A DNA stretch of 64,000 nt from Ornithinimicrobium pratense (GTDB lineage Bacteria > Actinomycetota > Actinomycetes > Actinomycetales > Dermatophilaceae). Position 1 is the first letter of the stretch, and each line of letters starts with the position of its first letter. The stretch covers positions 496,001-560,000 of the forward strand of contig NZ_CP044427.1 of the NCBI RefSeq assembly GCF_008843165.1. The letters are read 5' to 3'. Positions 28,926 to 37,140 of this stretch are shown here, one piece after another. A program made the position numbers and the translations under genes. The notes beneath the pieces were generated by a model. It saw only the letters and a program-made list of their open reading frames with translations. It did not search any database and was not told the DNA's origin.

Positions 28926-30437
28926 GTGCCGACCCACCATCCTGCAGCCGTCATCATCCTCGCCGCCGGCCAGGGGACGCGGATGAAGAGCAAGATCCCC
29001 AAGGTGCTCCACACCATCGGTGGGCGTTCCCTGGTCGGGCACGCGCTGCACGCCGCCCGTTGCCTCTCACCAGCCCAGCTCGCCGTCGTCGTGCGCCACG
29101 AGCGCGAGCGCGTCGCCGACCACATCGCGCAGATCGACCCCGCGGCGACCATCGCCGACCAGGACGAGCAGCCCGGGACCGGCCGCGCCTGCGAGTGCGG
29201 GCTGGAGGCGCTCCCGGACGACCTCACCGGCACCGTGCTGGTCACCATGGGCGACGTCCCGCTCCTGGAAGCGCAGACCCTCGCCGACCTCACCCGGATC
29301 CACGAGGAGGCCGGGGCCGCCGTCACGCTGCTCTCCGCGGTCGTCGAGGACGCCGGCAACTACGGCCGGGTCGTCCGCGACGCGGACGGCAACCTGCTGC
29401 AGATCATGGAGCGCAAGGACGCCGAGGAGCACCGCCGGCTGGGCAACGAGTTCGCCCACGTCCTGGACATCACCGAGTACAACTCCGGCATCTACGCCTT
29501 CGACGTAGAGGTCCTGCGCAGCGCGCTCCGCCGCATCGAGCCCTCACCGGTGACCGGCGAGAAGTACCTCACCGACGTCGTCAAGCTGGCCCGCGACGAG
29601 GGTCGGTTGGTGCTGGCCCACCCGCTTCGCGGCCCGGACCTGGTGCAGACCGAGGGCGTCAACGACAAGGCGCAGCTGGCCGAGCTGGGCCGGATCCTCA
29701 ACGCCCGGAACGTCGAGCGCCACATGAAGTCCGGGGTCATCGTCGTGGACCCCGCCACCACCTGGATCGACGTCGACGTGAGCATCGGTCAGGACACCGT
29801 CATCCGTCCCCACACCCAGCTCCTCGGTGCCACCACGGTCGGTGAGGACGCGGCGATCGGGCCGGACACCACCCTGACCGACACCTCGGTCGGCGACGGC
29901 GCCAGCGTCGTGCGGACCCAGGCCGAGCATGCGGTCATCGGCCCCCGCGCCACCGTCGGTCCCTTCTCCTACCTGCGGCCCGGCACCGTGCTAGACGAGG
30001 CAGGCAAGATCGGCGGCTTCGTGGAGACCAAGAACGCCCGGATCGGCGCCGGGGCCAAGGTCCCCCACCTGACCTACTGCGGCGACGCCACCATCGAGGA
30101 GGGCGCCAACATCGGGGCCGGCACGATCTTCGCCAACTACGACGGCGTGGCCAAGCATCACACCCACGTCGGGCGGCACAGCTTCGTCGGCTCCGACTCC
30201 GTGCTGATCGCCCCGGTCGACATCGGGGACGGGGCCTACGTCGCCGCCGGCTCGACCATCGAGGGCGTCGTCGAACCGGGGCAGATCGCGGTTGCCCGGG
30301 GCCGCCAGCGCAACATTGACGGCTGGGTGGCCCGCCGCCGCGCCGGCACCCGGACCGCCGACGCCGCCGACGCAGCCCGGGCCCGGGGCGCCCGCCACCT
30401 CGACGAGACCACCTCCACCCCGACCCAGGAGAGCTGA
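28926..30437 (+). CDS. glmU: bifunctional UDP-GlcNAc pyrophosphorylase / GlcN-1-P acetyltransferase
   Basis: Makes UDP-N-acetylglucosamine for peptidoglycan and other glycans. 503 residues from the GTG at 28926. The N-terminal nucleotidyltransferase has LAAGQGTRMKSKIPKVLH. The C-terminal left-handed beta helix (about residues 260-460) has repeated hexapeptides and GAGTIFANYDGVAKHHT, the acetyltransferase site. A 40-residue Arg/Ala-rich tail ends the protein. The stop shares one base with the prs start, giving a glmU-prs operon as in most actinobacteria. Confidence 0.95.
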   Translation: MPTHHPAAVIILAAGQGTRMKSKIPKVLHTIGGRSLVGHALHAARCLSPAQLAVVVRHERERVADHIAQIDPAATIADQDEQPGTGRACECGLEALPDDLTGTVLVTMGDVPLLEAQTLADLTRIHEEAGAAVTLLSAVVEDAGNYGRVVRDADGNLLQIMERKDAEEHRRLGNEFAHVLDITEYNSGIYAFDVEVLRSALRRIEPSPVTGEKYLTDVVKLARDEGRLVLAHPLRGPDLVQTEGVNDKAQLAELGRILNARNVERHMKSGVIVVDPATTWIDVDVSIGQDTVIRPHTQLLGATTVGEDAAIGPDTTLTDTSVGDGASVVRTQAEHAVIGPRATVGPFSYLRPGTVLDEAGKIGGFVETKNARIGAGAKVPHLTYCGDATIEEGANIGAGTIFANYDGVAKHHTHVGRHSFVGSDSVLIAPVDIGDGAYVAAGSTIEGVVEPGQIAVARGRQRNIDGWVARRRAGTRTADAADAARARGARHLDETTSTPTQES

Positions 30438-31420
30438 TGACCGGCATCCACCGGACCACCGAGAAGAACCTGATGGTCTTCTCCGGGCGTGCGCACCCGG
30501 CGCTGTCGGAGGAGGTAGCCGCGAACCTGGGGATCTCGCTGGTCCCGACGCAGGCCTACGACTTCGCCAACAGCGAGACCTACGTCCGCTTCGATGAGTC
30601 GGTGCGCGGCTGCGACGCCTTCGTCATCCAGAGTCACGTGGCTCCCGTCAACCAGTGGATCATGGAGCACCTGATCATGGTCGACGCGCTCAAACGTGGT
30701 TCGGCCAAGCGGATCACGGTCGTGCTGCCGTTCTTCGGGTATGCCCGTCAGGACAAGAAGCACCGCGGGCGCGAGCCGATCTCGGCGCGGCTGATCGCGG
30801 ACATGTACAAGACCGCCGGCGCCGACCGCCTGCTGGCAGTCGACCTGCACACCGCGCAGATCCAAGGCTTCTTCGACGGGCCAGTCGACCACCTCATGGC
30901 GACCCCGATCCTCACCGGCTACGTCAAGGAGAAGTACGGCGACCAGCCCTTGGCCGTGGTCTCGCCCGACGCCGGCCGGATCAAGGTGGCGGAGTGGTGG
31001 AGCAACAAGCTCGCCGGGGCGCCACTGGCCTTCATCCACAAGACCCGCGACATCACCCGGCCAAACGAGTCGGTCGCCAACCGTGTCGTCGGTGAGGTCG
31101 AGGGCCGGCTGTGCATCCTGGTCGACGACATGATCGACTCCGGCGGCACCATCTGCCACGCCGCCGACGCCCTGATGGAGGAGGGGGCCAGGGGCGTGGT
31201 CATCGCCGCGACCCACCCCATCTTCTCCGGCCCGGCCGTGGAGCGGCTCCGCGACTCCGGGGCCCAGGAGGTTGTGGTGACCAACACCCTGCCCCTCAGC
31301 CCCGAGGCGGAGCAGCTGGAGAAGATCACCCAGCTCTCGATCGCACCGCTCATCAGCCGGGCGATCAAGGAGGTCTTCGAGGACGGGTCGGTCACCTCGA
31401 TGTTCGAAGGCCGGGCGTAG
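30437..31420 (+). CDS. prs: ribose-phosphate pyrophosphokinase
   Basis: Makes PRPP from ribose 5-phosphate and ATP for nucleotide, His and Trp synthesis. 327 residues. The PRPP-synthase signature DLHTAQIQGFF, the flexible-loop region YARQDKKHRGREPIS and the PRPP-binding loop CILVDDMIDSGGTI are intact. The last codons (Gly-Arg-Ala-stop) coincide with the first unit of a 26-bp tandem repeat that runs on downstream, so the repeat begins inside the gene without changing the frame. Confidence 0.95.
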   Translation: MTGIHRTTEKNLMVFSGRAHPALSEEVAANLGISLVPTQAYDFANSETYVRFDESVRGCDAFVIQSHVAPVNQWIMEHLIMVDALKRGSAKRITVVLPFFGYARQDKKHRGREPISARLIADMYKTAGADRLLAVDLHTAQIQGFFDGPVDHLMATPILTGYVKEKYGDQPLAVVSPDAGRIKVAEWWSNKLAGAPLAFIHKTRDITRPNESVANRVVGEVEGRLCILVDDMIDSGGTICHAADALMEEGARGVVIAATHPIFSGPAVERLRDSGAQEVVVTNTLPLSPEAEQLEKITQLSIAPLISRAIKEVFEDGSVTSMFEGRA

Positions 31421-31534
31421 CAGGCGATCCAAGGCGCCGGGCGTAGCAGGCGATCCAAGGCGCCGGGCGTAGCAGGCGGTCAGGTGCGCCGGGCGTAGCA
31501 GGCGATCCAAGGCACCGGGCGTAGCGGAGCCTGA
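31411..31534 (+). repeat. 26-bp tandem repeat, four full copies plus a partial
   Basis: Copies begin at 31411, 31437, 31463, 31489 and 31515 (partial). Each starts CCGGGCGTAGCAGGCG; the rest is ATCCAAGGCG with small changes, copy 3 being the most diverged. The first copy contains the prs stop codon. The spacing is continuous with no spacers, so it is not a CRISPR. No protein-coding role is evident. Confidence 0.85.
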
Positions 31535-31740
31535 TTTCACCCTCCCCGCGGCGGGCGTTAGACTCGGGGGGTTGCCTCGGCGAGGGTCGTCCCACGACGT
31601 CCGTCATCGACGAAGCGGATGCCGACGGGTCTGCCCGTCCGTGTCGCCTCCGTGATGACCGCGCGATGACCGATCGCGTGCCGCGTCCCGCGTCGAGGCC
31701 CGACCCTGACCCGACTGCATACCAGAAGAGGCACCGACGC
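31535..31740 (+). promoter_or_regulatory. promoter and about 170-nt leader of rplY
   Basis: TTTCAC (31535-31540) and TAGACT (31559-31564), 18 bases apart, look like a vegetative promoter. The resulting leader of about 170 nt contains a GACGGG-TCTG-CCCGTC hairpin (31624-31639) and no good open frame. With the tandem repeat upstream, this fills the 320-bp gap between prs and rplY. A leader-based control of L25 is possible but not shown. Confidence 0.45.
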
Positions 31741-32394
31741 ATGTCTGATGAGCTGAAGATCTCCGCCGAGAAGCGCACCGAGTTCGGCAAGGGTGCTGCC
31801 CGCCGCATCCGCCGTGCCGACAAGGTCCCCGCCGTCCTCTACGGGCACGGCACCGACCCGGTCCACCTGTCCCTGCCCGGTCACGACACCATGCTCGCGC
31901 TGCGTCACACCAACGCCGTGCTGACCCTGGACGTCGAGGGCGAGGAGCACCTGGCCCTGGCCAAGGACGTGCAGCGCGACCCCGTCCGCCGCTTCATCGA
32001 GCACGTCGACCTGGTCATCGTCCGCAAGGGTGAAAAGGTCGTGGTCGACGTCACCGTCCACGTCGAGGGTGAGGCCGCGATGGAGACCTTCGTGTCCGTC
32101 GAGCTGACCGAGCTCAGCGTCGAGGCGGAGGCGACCAACATCCCCGAGGTCATCACGGTTTCCGTGGAGGGCCTGGAGGCCGGCACCCAGATCACGGCCG
32201 GCCAGCTCGAGCTGCCCCAGGGCGTCAGCCTGGCGATCGACGCCGAGGCTCTGGTCATCAACATCACCCAGGCGGTCTCCGAGGCGGCGCTGGAGGCCGA
32301 GCTGGCTGAGGCCGAGGCCGAGGCCGGCATCGAGCAGGACGAGCCCGAGGCTCCCGCCGAGGAGCCTGCGGAGGCTGAGTCCACCGAGGAGTGA
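31741..32394 (+). CDS. rplY: 50S ribosomal protein L25 (general stress protein Ctc type)
   Basis: Binds 5S rRNA. 217 residues from the ATG at 31741 (AGAGG upstream). The L25 domain is residues 1-95 ([27 protein letters not shown]), followed by the TL5/Ctc-type C-terminal beta domain (about 100-185) and a 30-residue Glu/Ala-rich acidic tail. The long CTC form is usual in actinobacteria. An in-frame ATG 25 codons upstream was not used because it lacks a ribosome site. A strong terminator follows. Confidence 0.94.
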   Translation: MSDELKISAEKRTEFGKGAARRIRRADKVPAVLYGHGTDPVHLSLPGHDTMLALRHTNAVLTLDVEGEEHLALAKDVQRDPVRRFIEHVDLVIVRKGEKVVVDVTVHVEGEAAMETFVSVELTELSVEAEATNIPEVITVSVEGLEAGTQITAGQLELPQGVSLAIDAEALVINITQAVSEAALEAELAEAEAEAGIEQDEPEAPAEEPAEAESTEE

Positions 32395-32426
32395 CCTGGG
32401 TGCTCCGCACCTGCCTCAACTGACGT

Positions 32427-32462
32427 GGCCGCGCCGCGCGGGACAACCCGCACGGCGCGGCC
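32427..32462 (+). terminator. strong hairpin between rplY and pth
   Basis: GGCCGCGCCG (32427-32436) pairs perfectly with CGGCGCGGCC (32453-32462). An inner CGGG-ACAA-CCCG extends the stem after a one-base mismatch. TTGCT follows. Its place 32 bases after rplY makes it the operon terminator, so pth probably has its own promoter or depends on read-through. Confidence 0.8.
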
Positions 32463-32544
32463 TTGCTCGTCCCCCCGGCGCCGCGGCACCCACCCCGTCG
32501 CCTCGGCACCAATCTTGCCCCGCATCCACCCTCAGGAGGAGTCG

Positions 32545-33141
32545 ATGAGCGCACCCTGGCTCGTGGTCGGGCTCGGCAACCCCGGGCCCAAGTACGCCGG
32601 CCACCGGCACAACATCGGTGCCATGGTGGTCGCCGAGCTCGCCCGCCAGGCCGGTGCGAGCCTGCGTGAGCACAAGGCGAGCCGGGCCTGGGCGGCTGAG
32701 GTGCGGCTGGGGACCGCACCGGGCGGGGTGCCGGGCCCGCGTGCCGTGCTGGCCCGACCGATGACCTACATGAACCTCTCGGGGGGTCCCGTCAGTGGGC
32801 TGGCGAAGTTCTACAAGACGCCGTTGGAGCAGGTCATCGTGGTGCACGACGAGCTGGACATCGACTTCGGCGCCGTGCGGCTCAAGCGGGGTGGGGGCGA
32901 GGGCGGCCACAACGGCCTGCGCTCGATCAGCCAGTCCCTAGGCAGCCGGGACTACCTGCGCGTGCGGCTGGGGATCGGTCGACCTCCCGGGCGCCAGGAC
33001 GCCGCCGACTACGTGCTCACGGACTTCCCGATGCGGGACAAGGTCGAGGTCGAACTTCTCGTCGGGGACGGGGTCGACGCGGTGCACGACCTGGTGCACC
33101 TCGGGCTTGAGCCAACCCAGCGGCGCTTCCACGCGCGCTAG
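32545..33141 (+). CDS. pth: peptidyl-tRNA hydrolase
   Basis: Releases peptides from stalled peptidyl-tRNAs. 198 residues from the ATG at 32545 with AGGAGGA 4 nt upstream. Motifs: [19 protein letters not shown] (with the catalytic His), [23 protein letters not shown] and [12 protein letters not shown]. All catalytic residues are present. The rplY-pth order is standard in actinobacteria. Confidence 0.95.
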   Translation: MSAPWLVVGLGNPGPKYAGHRHNIGAMVVAELARQAGASLREHKASRAWAAEVRLGTAPGGVPGPRAVLARPMTYMNLSGGPVSGLAKFYKTPLEQVIVVHDELDIDFGAVRLKRGGGEGGHNGLRSISQSLGSRDYLRVRLGIGRPPGRQDAADYVLTDFPMRDKVEVELLVGDGVDAVHDLVHLGLEPTQRRFHAR

Positions 33142-33612
33142 GGGCAGGCGGCTCGCCCATCTCTTGGTGTGATGTAGGTCACCACATGCCTCAGAAGGTT
33201 GCGCCTGCGCCATGAGCCCTCAACAGAAGAAACCACCCACGTTCGCCACTCGCAACGCAGGTTCATCGGTGAGGGTCCACTGACTGGCGCGGTCTGATGA
33301 ATATCGTTCGCGTGCCGATTGGTCTTGCCTGTCCGCACCGCCTACCGTTGACCCAGCGTCCACCGCTCCGGTGCGGCGCTGCACCTCACTCGCGAGCTGA
33401 GAAGGACGAGATGACCGGCCGACGAATGCGCCCGACGCCAGGCACCGCCAGGACCCATTGTCCTGCGGCCATGCGTCACCTGAGCGCCGTCGCCTGAGCG
33501 TCACCCTCCACCCAGCCCACCCCGCGGGCCGGCCCGCCCAGCACAGCACGCTGCGGCATTCCCCTGCACCGTCGTGCGGTCGGGCCCGTCCCTCCTGCTG
33601 CCAAGGAACCTC
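33142..33612. other. 471-bp gap between pth and metN
   Basis: It contains a TTGACC (33348-33353) that could be a -35 box but has no clear -10, a 28-codon open frame with a ribosome site (33411-33497), and a perfect palindrome GCGGGCCGGCCCGC (33524-33537) that could fold as a 5-bp stem with a CCGG loop. Base composition is lower in GC than the flanking genes around 33180-33330. No SAM-I, SAM-II or SAM-IV riboswitch pattern could be drawn by eye. Confidence 0.4.
33411..33497 (+). CDS. possible 28-aa leader peptide of the methionine transporter operon
   Basis: ATG at 33411 with GAAGGACGAG directly upstream. The peptide is 28 residues with three Met (1, 6, 21) and one Cys, ending CPAAMRHLSAVA. 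The tail loosely resembles the actinobacterial putative leader peptides found before sulfur-metabolism and sulfur-transport genes. A short palindrome follows and metN starts 115 nt downstream. A translational-attenuation role is a guess; it could be a chance frame. Confidence 0.3.
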   Translation: MTGRRMRPTPGTARTHCPAAMRHLSAVA

Positions 33613-34593
33613 GTGATCACCCTCACCCACATCAGCAAGGTTTTCCCGGCCCGGCGCCGACAGGTCGCCGTCGCCGCCCTCGACGACGTCAGCCTGCGCG
33701 TCGAACGGGGGCAGGTCATGGGCATCGTCGGCCCGTCCGGTTCCGGCAAGTCCACCCTGGCCCGCATCGTCAACCTGCTCGAGCGCCCCACCACCGGCAC
33801 GGTCGTCGTGGACGGGCTGGAACTGACCAGCCTGTCCGCCGGCGAGCTCAACCGGGCCCGCCGGGGGATCGGCATGATCTTCCAGCAGTTCAACCTCCTG
33901 GACTCGCGGACCGCGCTGGCTAATGTCGAGCTCCCCCTCGCGCTGGCCGGCGTCGGCCGCGCCGAGCGGCGGTCCCGCGCGACCGCGCTGCTCGAGCGGG
34001 TCGGCCTGGCCGACAAGCTGGACGCCCACCCCGCCCAGCTCTCGGGCGGTCAGCGCCAGCGCGTCGCCATCGCCCGGGCTCTCGCGCCGCGGCCCAACGT
34101 CCTGCTCTGCGACGAGGCCACCTCGGCGCTGGACCCGGTCTCCACCACCTCGGTGTTGCGCCTGCTGCGAGAGCTCACCGACGAGCTGGACCTCACGACC
34201 GTGCTCATCACCCACGAGATGGATGTCGTCAAGAGGGCCTGCGACCACGTCACCCTCCTCGAGGACGGCCGGGTCGTCGACGCCGGCGCCCTCGGCGATG
34301 TCGTGAGCCGGCCGGACTCGCCGCTGGCCACCCGCCTCCTTCCCCGTCCAGAGCGCCCCGTCGGCGAGCAGGTCGTGGAGATCACCGTTGGTGGCGCGGA
34401 GCACGACGTGGTCCTCACCGAGCTCATTCGCCGGTATGACGTGCAGGTCGCCGTGCTCGCCGGGTCCGTGGAGACCCTGGGCGACCAGCGCTTCGGCCGG
34501 CTGCAGGTGCGCCTCGACGGCGCGCCCGCCGAAGTCCGCGCCGCCCTCGACCACCTAGCCGGGCGGCCCGAGCTGCGGGAGGCGGTGGCCTGA
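33613..34593 (+). CDS. metN: methionine ABC transporter ATP-binding protein
   Basis: 326 residues from the GTG at 33613 (AAGGAA upstream). Walker A GPSGSGKST, the Q-loop in IFQQFNLLDSRTALANV, signature LSGGQRQRVAIARAL, Walker B NVLLCDEATSALDP and H-loop ITHEMDVVK are intact. The C-terminal 80 residues form the NIL regulatory domain (VLTELIRRYDVQVAVLAGS), which senses methionine in E. coli MetN. It shares one base with metI. Confidence 0.93.
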   Translation: MITLTHISKVFPARRRQVAVAALDDVSLRVERGQVMGIVGPSGSGKSTLARIVNLLERPTTGTVVVDGLELTSLSAGELNRARRGIGMIFQQFNLLDSRTALANVELPLALAGVGRAERRSRATALLERVGLADKLDAHPAQLSGGQRQRVAIARALAPRPNVLLCDEATSALDPVSTTSVLRLLRELTDELDLTTVLITHEMDVVKRACDHVTLLEDGRVVDAGALGDVVSRPDSPLATRLLPRPERPVGEQVVEITVGGAEHDVVLTELIRRYDVQVAVLAGSVETLGDQRFGRLQVRLDGAPAEVRAALDHLAGRPELREAVA

Positions 34594-35252
34594 TGATCGA
34601 CTGGGACCGCATCGGACCGGCCTTGTGGCAGGCCACCGTCGAGACCGCCTACATGGTCTCCGCCTCGATGGGGCTGGCCGTGCTGCTCGGGATCCCGCTG
34701 GGCGTGCTGCTGCTGCTCACGGCGCCCGACGGGCTAACCCCCCGCCCGCTGGTGAGCAACGTCCTGGGAGCCGTGGTCAACGTGGGCCGCTCGGTGCCGT
34801 TCATCGTGCTGCTCGTCCTCGTCGCGCCGGTGACCCGGCTGTTCACCGGCACCACCATCGGCTCGACCGCCACGATCGTGCCGCTGACCATCGCCGCGGT
34901 GCCTTTCTTCGCCCGCCTGGTCGAGGCCTCGTTGCGCGAGGTCGCACCCGGGAAGGTGGAGGCGGCGCGCGCCATGGGGGCCGGCACCCGGCAGATCGTC
35001 CGGACCGTGCTGCTGCCCGAGGCACGCCCCGGGCTGATCGCCGCCGGCACCGTCACCCTCATCGCGCTCATCTCCTACTCGGCGATGGCCGGCGCGATCG
35101 GCGGCGGCGGGCTCGGCGACTTCGCCATCCGCTACGGCTACCAGCGCTTCGACACCGCGGTGACCCTCGCCTGCGTCGTCGTGCTGCTCGTCATGGTCCA
35201 GCTGCTGCAGTCCGCCGGCGACCGCCTCGCCCGCCGACTCGCCCACCGCTGA
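34593..35252 (+). CDS. metI: methionine ABC transporter permease
   Basis: 219 residues with about five transmembrane helices. The EAA-type cytoplasmic loop that contacts MetN reads EAARAMGAGTRQIVRTVLLPEA. ALISYSAMAGAIGGGGLGDFAIRYGYQRF is typical of MetI. The ATG lies in the ATGATG junction with metN, so the two are co-translated. A GC-rich imperfect repeat separates it from the first metQ. Confidence 0.93.
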   Translation: MIDWDRIGPALWQATVETAYMVSASMGLAVLLGIPLGVLLLLTAPDGLTPRPLVSNVLGAVVNVGRSVPFIVLLVLVAPVTRLFTGTTIGSTATIVPLTIAAVPFFARLVEASLREVAPGKVEAARAMGAGTRQIVRTVLLPEARPGLIAAGTVTLIALISYSAMAGAIGGGGLGDFAIRYGYQRFDTAVTLACVVVLLVMVQLLQSAGDRLARRLAHR

Positions 35253-35254
35253 CC

Positions 35255-35320
35255 CGCCCGGCCGAACCGCCCGGCCGAAACGCTCGGGCGAAAACGCTCG
35301 GTCGAACAGCCCGGCCGCGC
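35255..35320 (+). repeat. imperfect 13-14-bp tandem repeat between metI and metQ
   Basis: Units of the form CGCCCGGCCGAA(A), then CGCTCGGGCGAAAA, CGCTCGGTCGAACA and a final GCCCGGCCG run head to tail. The region is non-coding. The core CCCGG/CCGGC could form alternative short stems in RNA, perhaps adjusting the ratio of the lipoprotein to the membrane complex. Confidence 0.55.
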
Positions 35321-35398
35321 GCGTCGACCGCCCGGACGACCACTCCCTACCCATCGTCAACACCCATCCTCTGCCTGCCCTGCACCCAAGGAGCTTCC

Positions 35399-36241
35399 AT
35401 GCGTACCTCCCTGCCCCTGACCGCCCTCGCCCTGACCTCGGCCCTGACCCTGGCCGCCTGCGGCAGCACCTCCGACACCGCCTCCGACGCGGCGCCCGAG
35501 ACAGCCGCGGACGGTGTCACCACCGTCCGCGTGGCCGTCACCCCGGTCCCGCACGCGGCGATCCTGGAGTTCGTCGACGAGGAACTGGCCGCCGAGGCCG
35601 GCATCGACATCGAGATCGTGGAGTTCACTGACTACGTCCAGCCCAACGTGGCCCTCGACGAGGGCGCGGTGGACGCCAACTACTACCAGCACGGCGTCTT
35701 CCTGGCCGACCAGTCAAAGGCCGCGGGGTATGACTTCACCGGGTTGGCCACGATCAGCTTCCAGCCGATGGGCCTGTACTCCGACAGCCTGACCGACCTC
35801 GCCGAGGTCCCCGAGGGTGCCACGGTGGCGATCCCCAACGACCCGGTCAACGGCTCCCGCGGGCTAAAGCTGCTCGCCGCCGAGGGTCTGATCACCCTGG
35901 CCGACCCCGACGCCCCGGTGCCGACCGTGCTCGACATCGAGGAGAACCTTCGCAACCTGCAGTTTGAGGAGGTCGAGGCGCCCCAGCTGCCGCGCAGCCT
36001 GGCGGACGTGGACATCGCCGCCGTCCCGGGCAACTTCGCCCTGGACGCCGACCTCAAGCCCGCCGAGGACGCCCTGGTCGCCGAGGACCTCACCGACACC
36101 ACCTACGCCAACCAGCTCGTGGTCCGGGCCGGTGACGAGGAGGACCCGGCGCTGCAGGCCCTGCTGGAGGTGCTGACCTCCGAGGAGGTCCGCCAGTTCA
36201 TCGACGAGACCTACGACGGGGCCGTGGTCGCGGCCTTCTAG
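35399..36241 (+). CDS. metQ: methionine-binding lipoprotein MetQ, copy 1
   Basis: 280 residues. Lipoprotein signal with lipobox LAAC (Cys21), then a Ser/Thr/Ala linker. NlpA/MetQ-family body: VTPVPHAAILEFVDEELA, VEFTDYVQPNVALDEG, DANYYQHGVFL, IPNDPVNGSRGLKLL and a C-terminal EVRQFIDETYDGAVV. It binds methionine outside the membrane for MetNI. The start has AAGGAGC upstream. A close paralogue follows 71 bases downstream. Confidence 0.93.
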   Translation: MRTSLPLTALALTSALTLAACGSTSDTASDAAPETAADGVTTVRVAVTPVPHAAILEFVDEELAAEAGIDIEIVEFTDYVQPNVALDEGAVDANYYQHGVFLADQSKAAGYDFTGLATISFQPMGLYSDSLTDLAEVPEGATVAIPNDPVNGSRGLKLLAAEGLITLADPDAPVPTVLDIEENLRNLQFEEVEAPQLPRSLADVDIAAVPGNFALDADLKPAEDALVAEDLTDTTYANQLVVRAGDEEDPALQALLEVLTSEEVRQFIDETYDGAVVAAF

Positions 36242-36312
36242 GCCAGCCTCTCGGCTCTACCCCCACCCCCCTCACTCCCACCCCTCACTCACCCCTGACG
36301 AAGGACACGACC

Positions 36313-37140
36313 ATGCACCGCCCGTTCACCCTCACCGCCCTCCTCGCCGCCGCCGCGCTGGCCCTGAGCGCCTGCGGCTCGGACAGCGCCGTCGAGAATG
36401 CCGACGACCCCGGCCCGCTCACCGTCGGCGTCTCGCCGCTGCCGCACGCGGAGATCCTGCAGTTCGTCGACGACGAGCTCGCCGAAGAGGCCGGGCTCGA
36501 CCTGGAGCTGGTTGAGTTCACCGACTACCTCCAGCCCAACGTCGCCCTCGACGACGGATCTCTGGACGCCAACTACTTCCAGCATGCTCCCTACCTGGCC
36601 GAGCAGGAGGCCGCCGCAGGGTACGACTTCGAGGCCGTCACCCCCGTCCACCTGGAGCCCCTCGGGCTCTACTCGGCCACGCTCGGCAGCGTCGAGGAGA
36701 TCCCCGATGGCGCGCAAATCGCCATCCCCAACGACCCGACCAACGGGGCACGAGCGCTCCACCTGCTCGCCGAGCAGGGTCTGCTCACCCTCGCCGACAC
36801 CGACGCAGCGTCGGCCACCGTGCTGGACATCGAGGACAACGCGCGTGACCTGCAGTTCGTGGAGATCGAGGCGGCCCAGCTGCCCCGCAGCCTGCCCGAC
36901 GTCGACGCGGCCGTCATCAACGGCAACTACGCGATCCAGGCTGACCTGTCCCCGGCCACCGACGCGCTGGCCGCCGAGGCGCCCGAGGACAACCCCTACG
37001 CCAACCTGCTGGTTGTGCGGGCCGGGGACGAGAGCGACCCGCGCATCGTCCAGCTCGCCGAGCTGCTGGGCTCGGAGGAGGTCGCCCAGTTTATCGAGGA
37101 GACCTACGACGGCGCGGTGATCTCCGCCCGCTCCGCCTAG
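36313..37140 (+). CDS. metQ: methionine-binding lipoprotein MetQ, copy 2
   Basis: 275 residues with lipobox LSAC (Cys22). The body aligns end to end with copy 1 (VSPLPHAEILQFVDDELA, DANYFQHAPYL, IPNDPTNGARALHLL, FIEETYDGAVI), so it is a tandem duplicate that has diverged considerably. The ligand may differ (for example D-methionine or a related amino acid). GAAGGACAC lies upstream. Its stop overlaps by 4 bases the convergent TPM gene. Confidence 0.9.
   Translation: MHRPFTLTALLAAAALALSACGSDSAVENADDPGPLTVGVSPLPHAEILQFVDDELAEEAGLDLELVEFTDYLQPNVALDDGSLDANYFQHAPYLAEQEAAAGYDFEAVTPVHLEPLGLYSATLGSVEEIPDGAQIAIPNDPTNGARALHLLAEQGLLTLADTDAASATVLDIEDNARDLQFVEIEAAQLPRSLPDVDAAVINGNYAIQADLSPATDALAAEAPEDNPYANLLVVRAGDESDPRIVQLAELLGSEEVAQFIEETYDGAVISARSA

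Noticed and set aside
31411..31534. Possible CRISPR array
   Set aside because: The 26-bp units are directly contiguous with no unique spacers, and no cas genes are in the window.
30236..31540. Minus-strand frame whose start region has a repeated translation (DRLLRPA-type units)
   Set aside because: The repeat is only the 26-bp tandem DNA repeat read in another frame; the rest is antisense to prs.
33142..33612. SAM riboswitch upstream of metN
   Set aside because: I looked for the SAM-I and SAM-IV core helices and conserved loops and could not draw them; a leader peptide is the weaker but available alternative.
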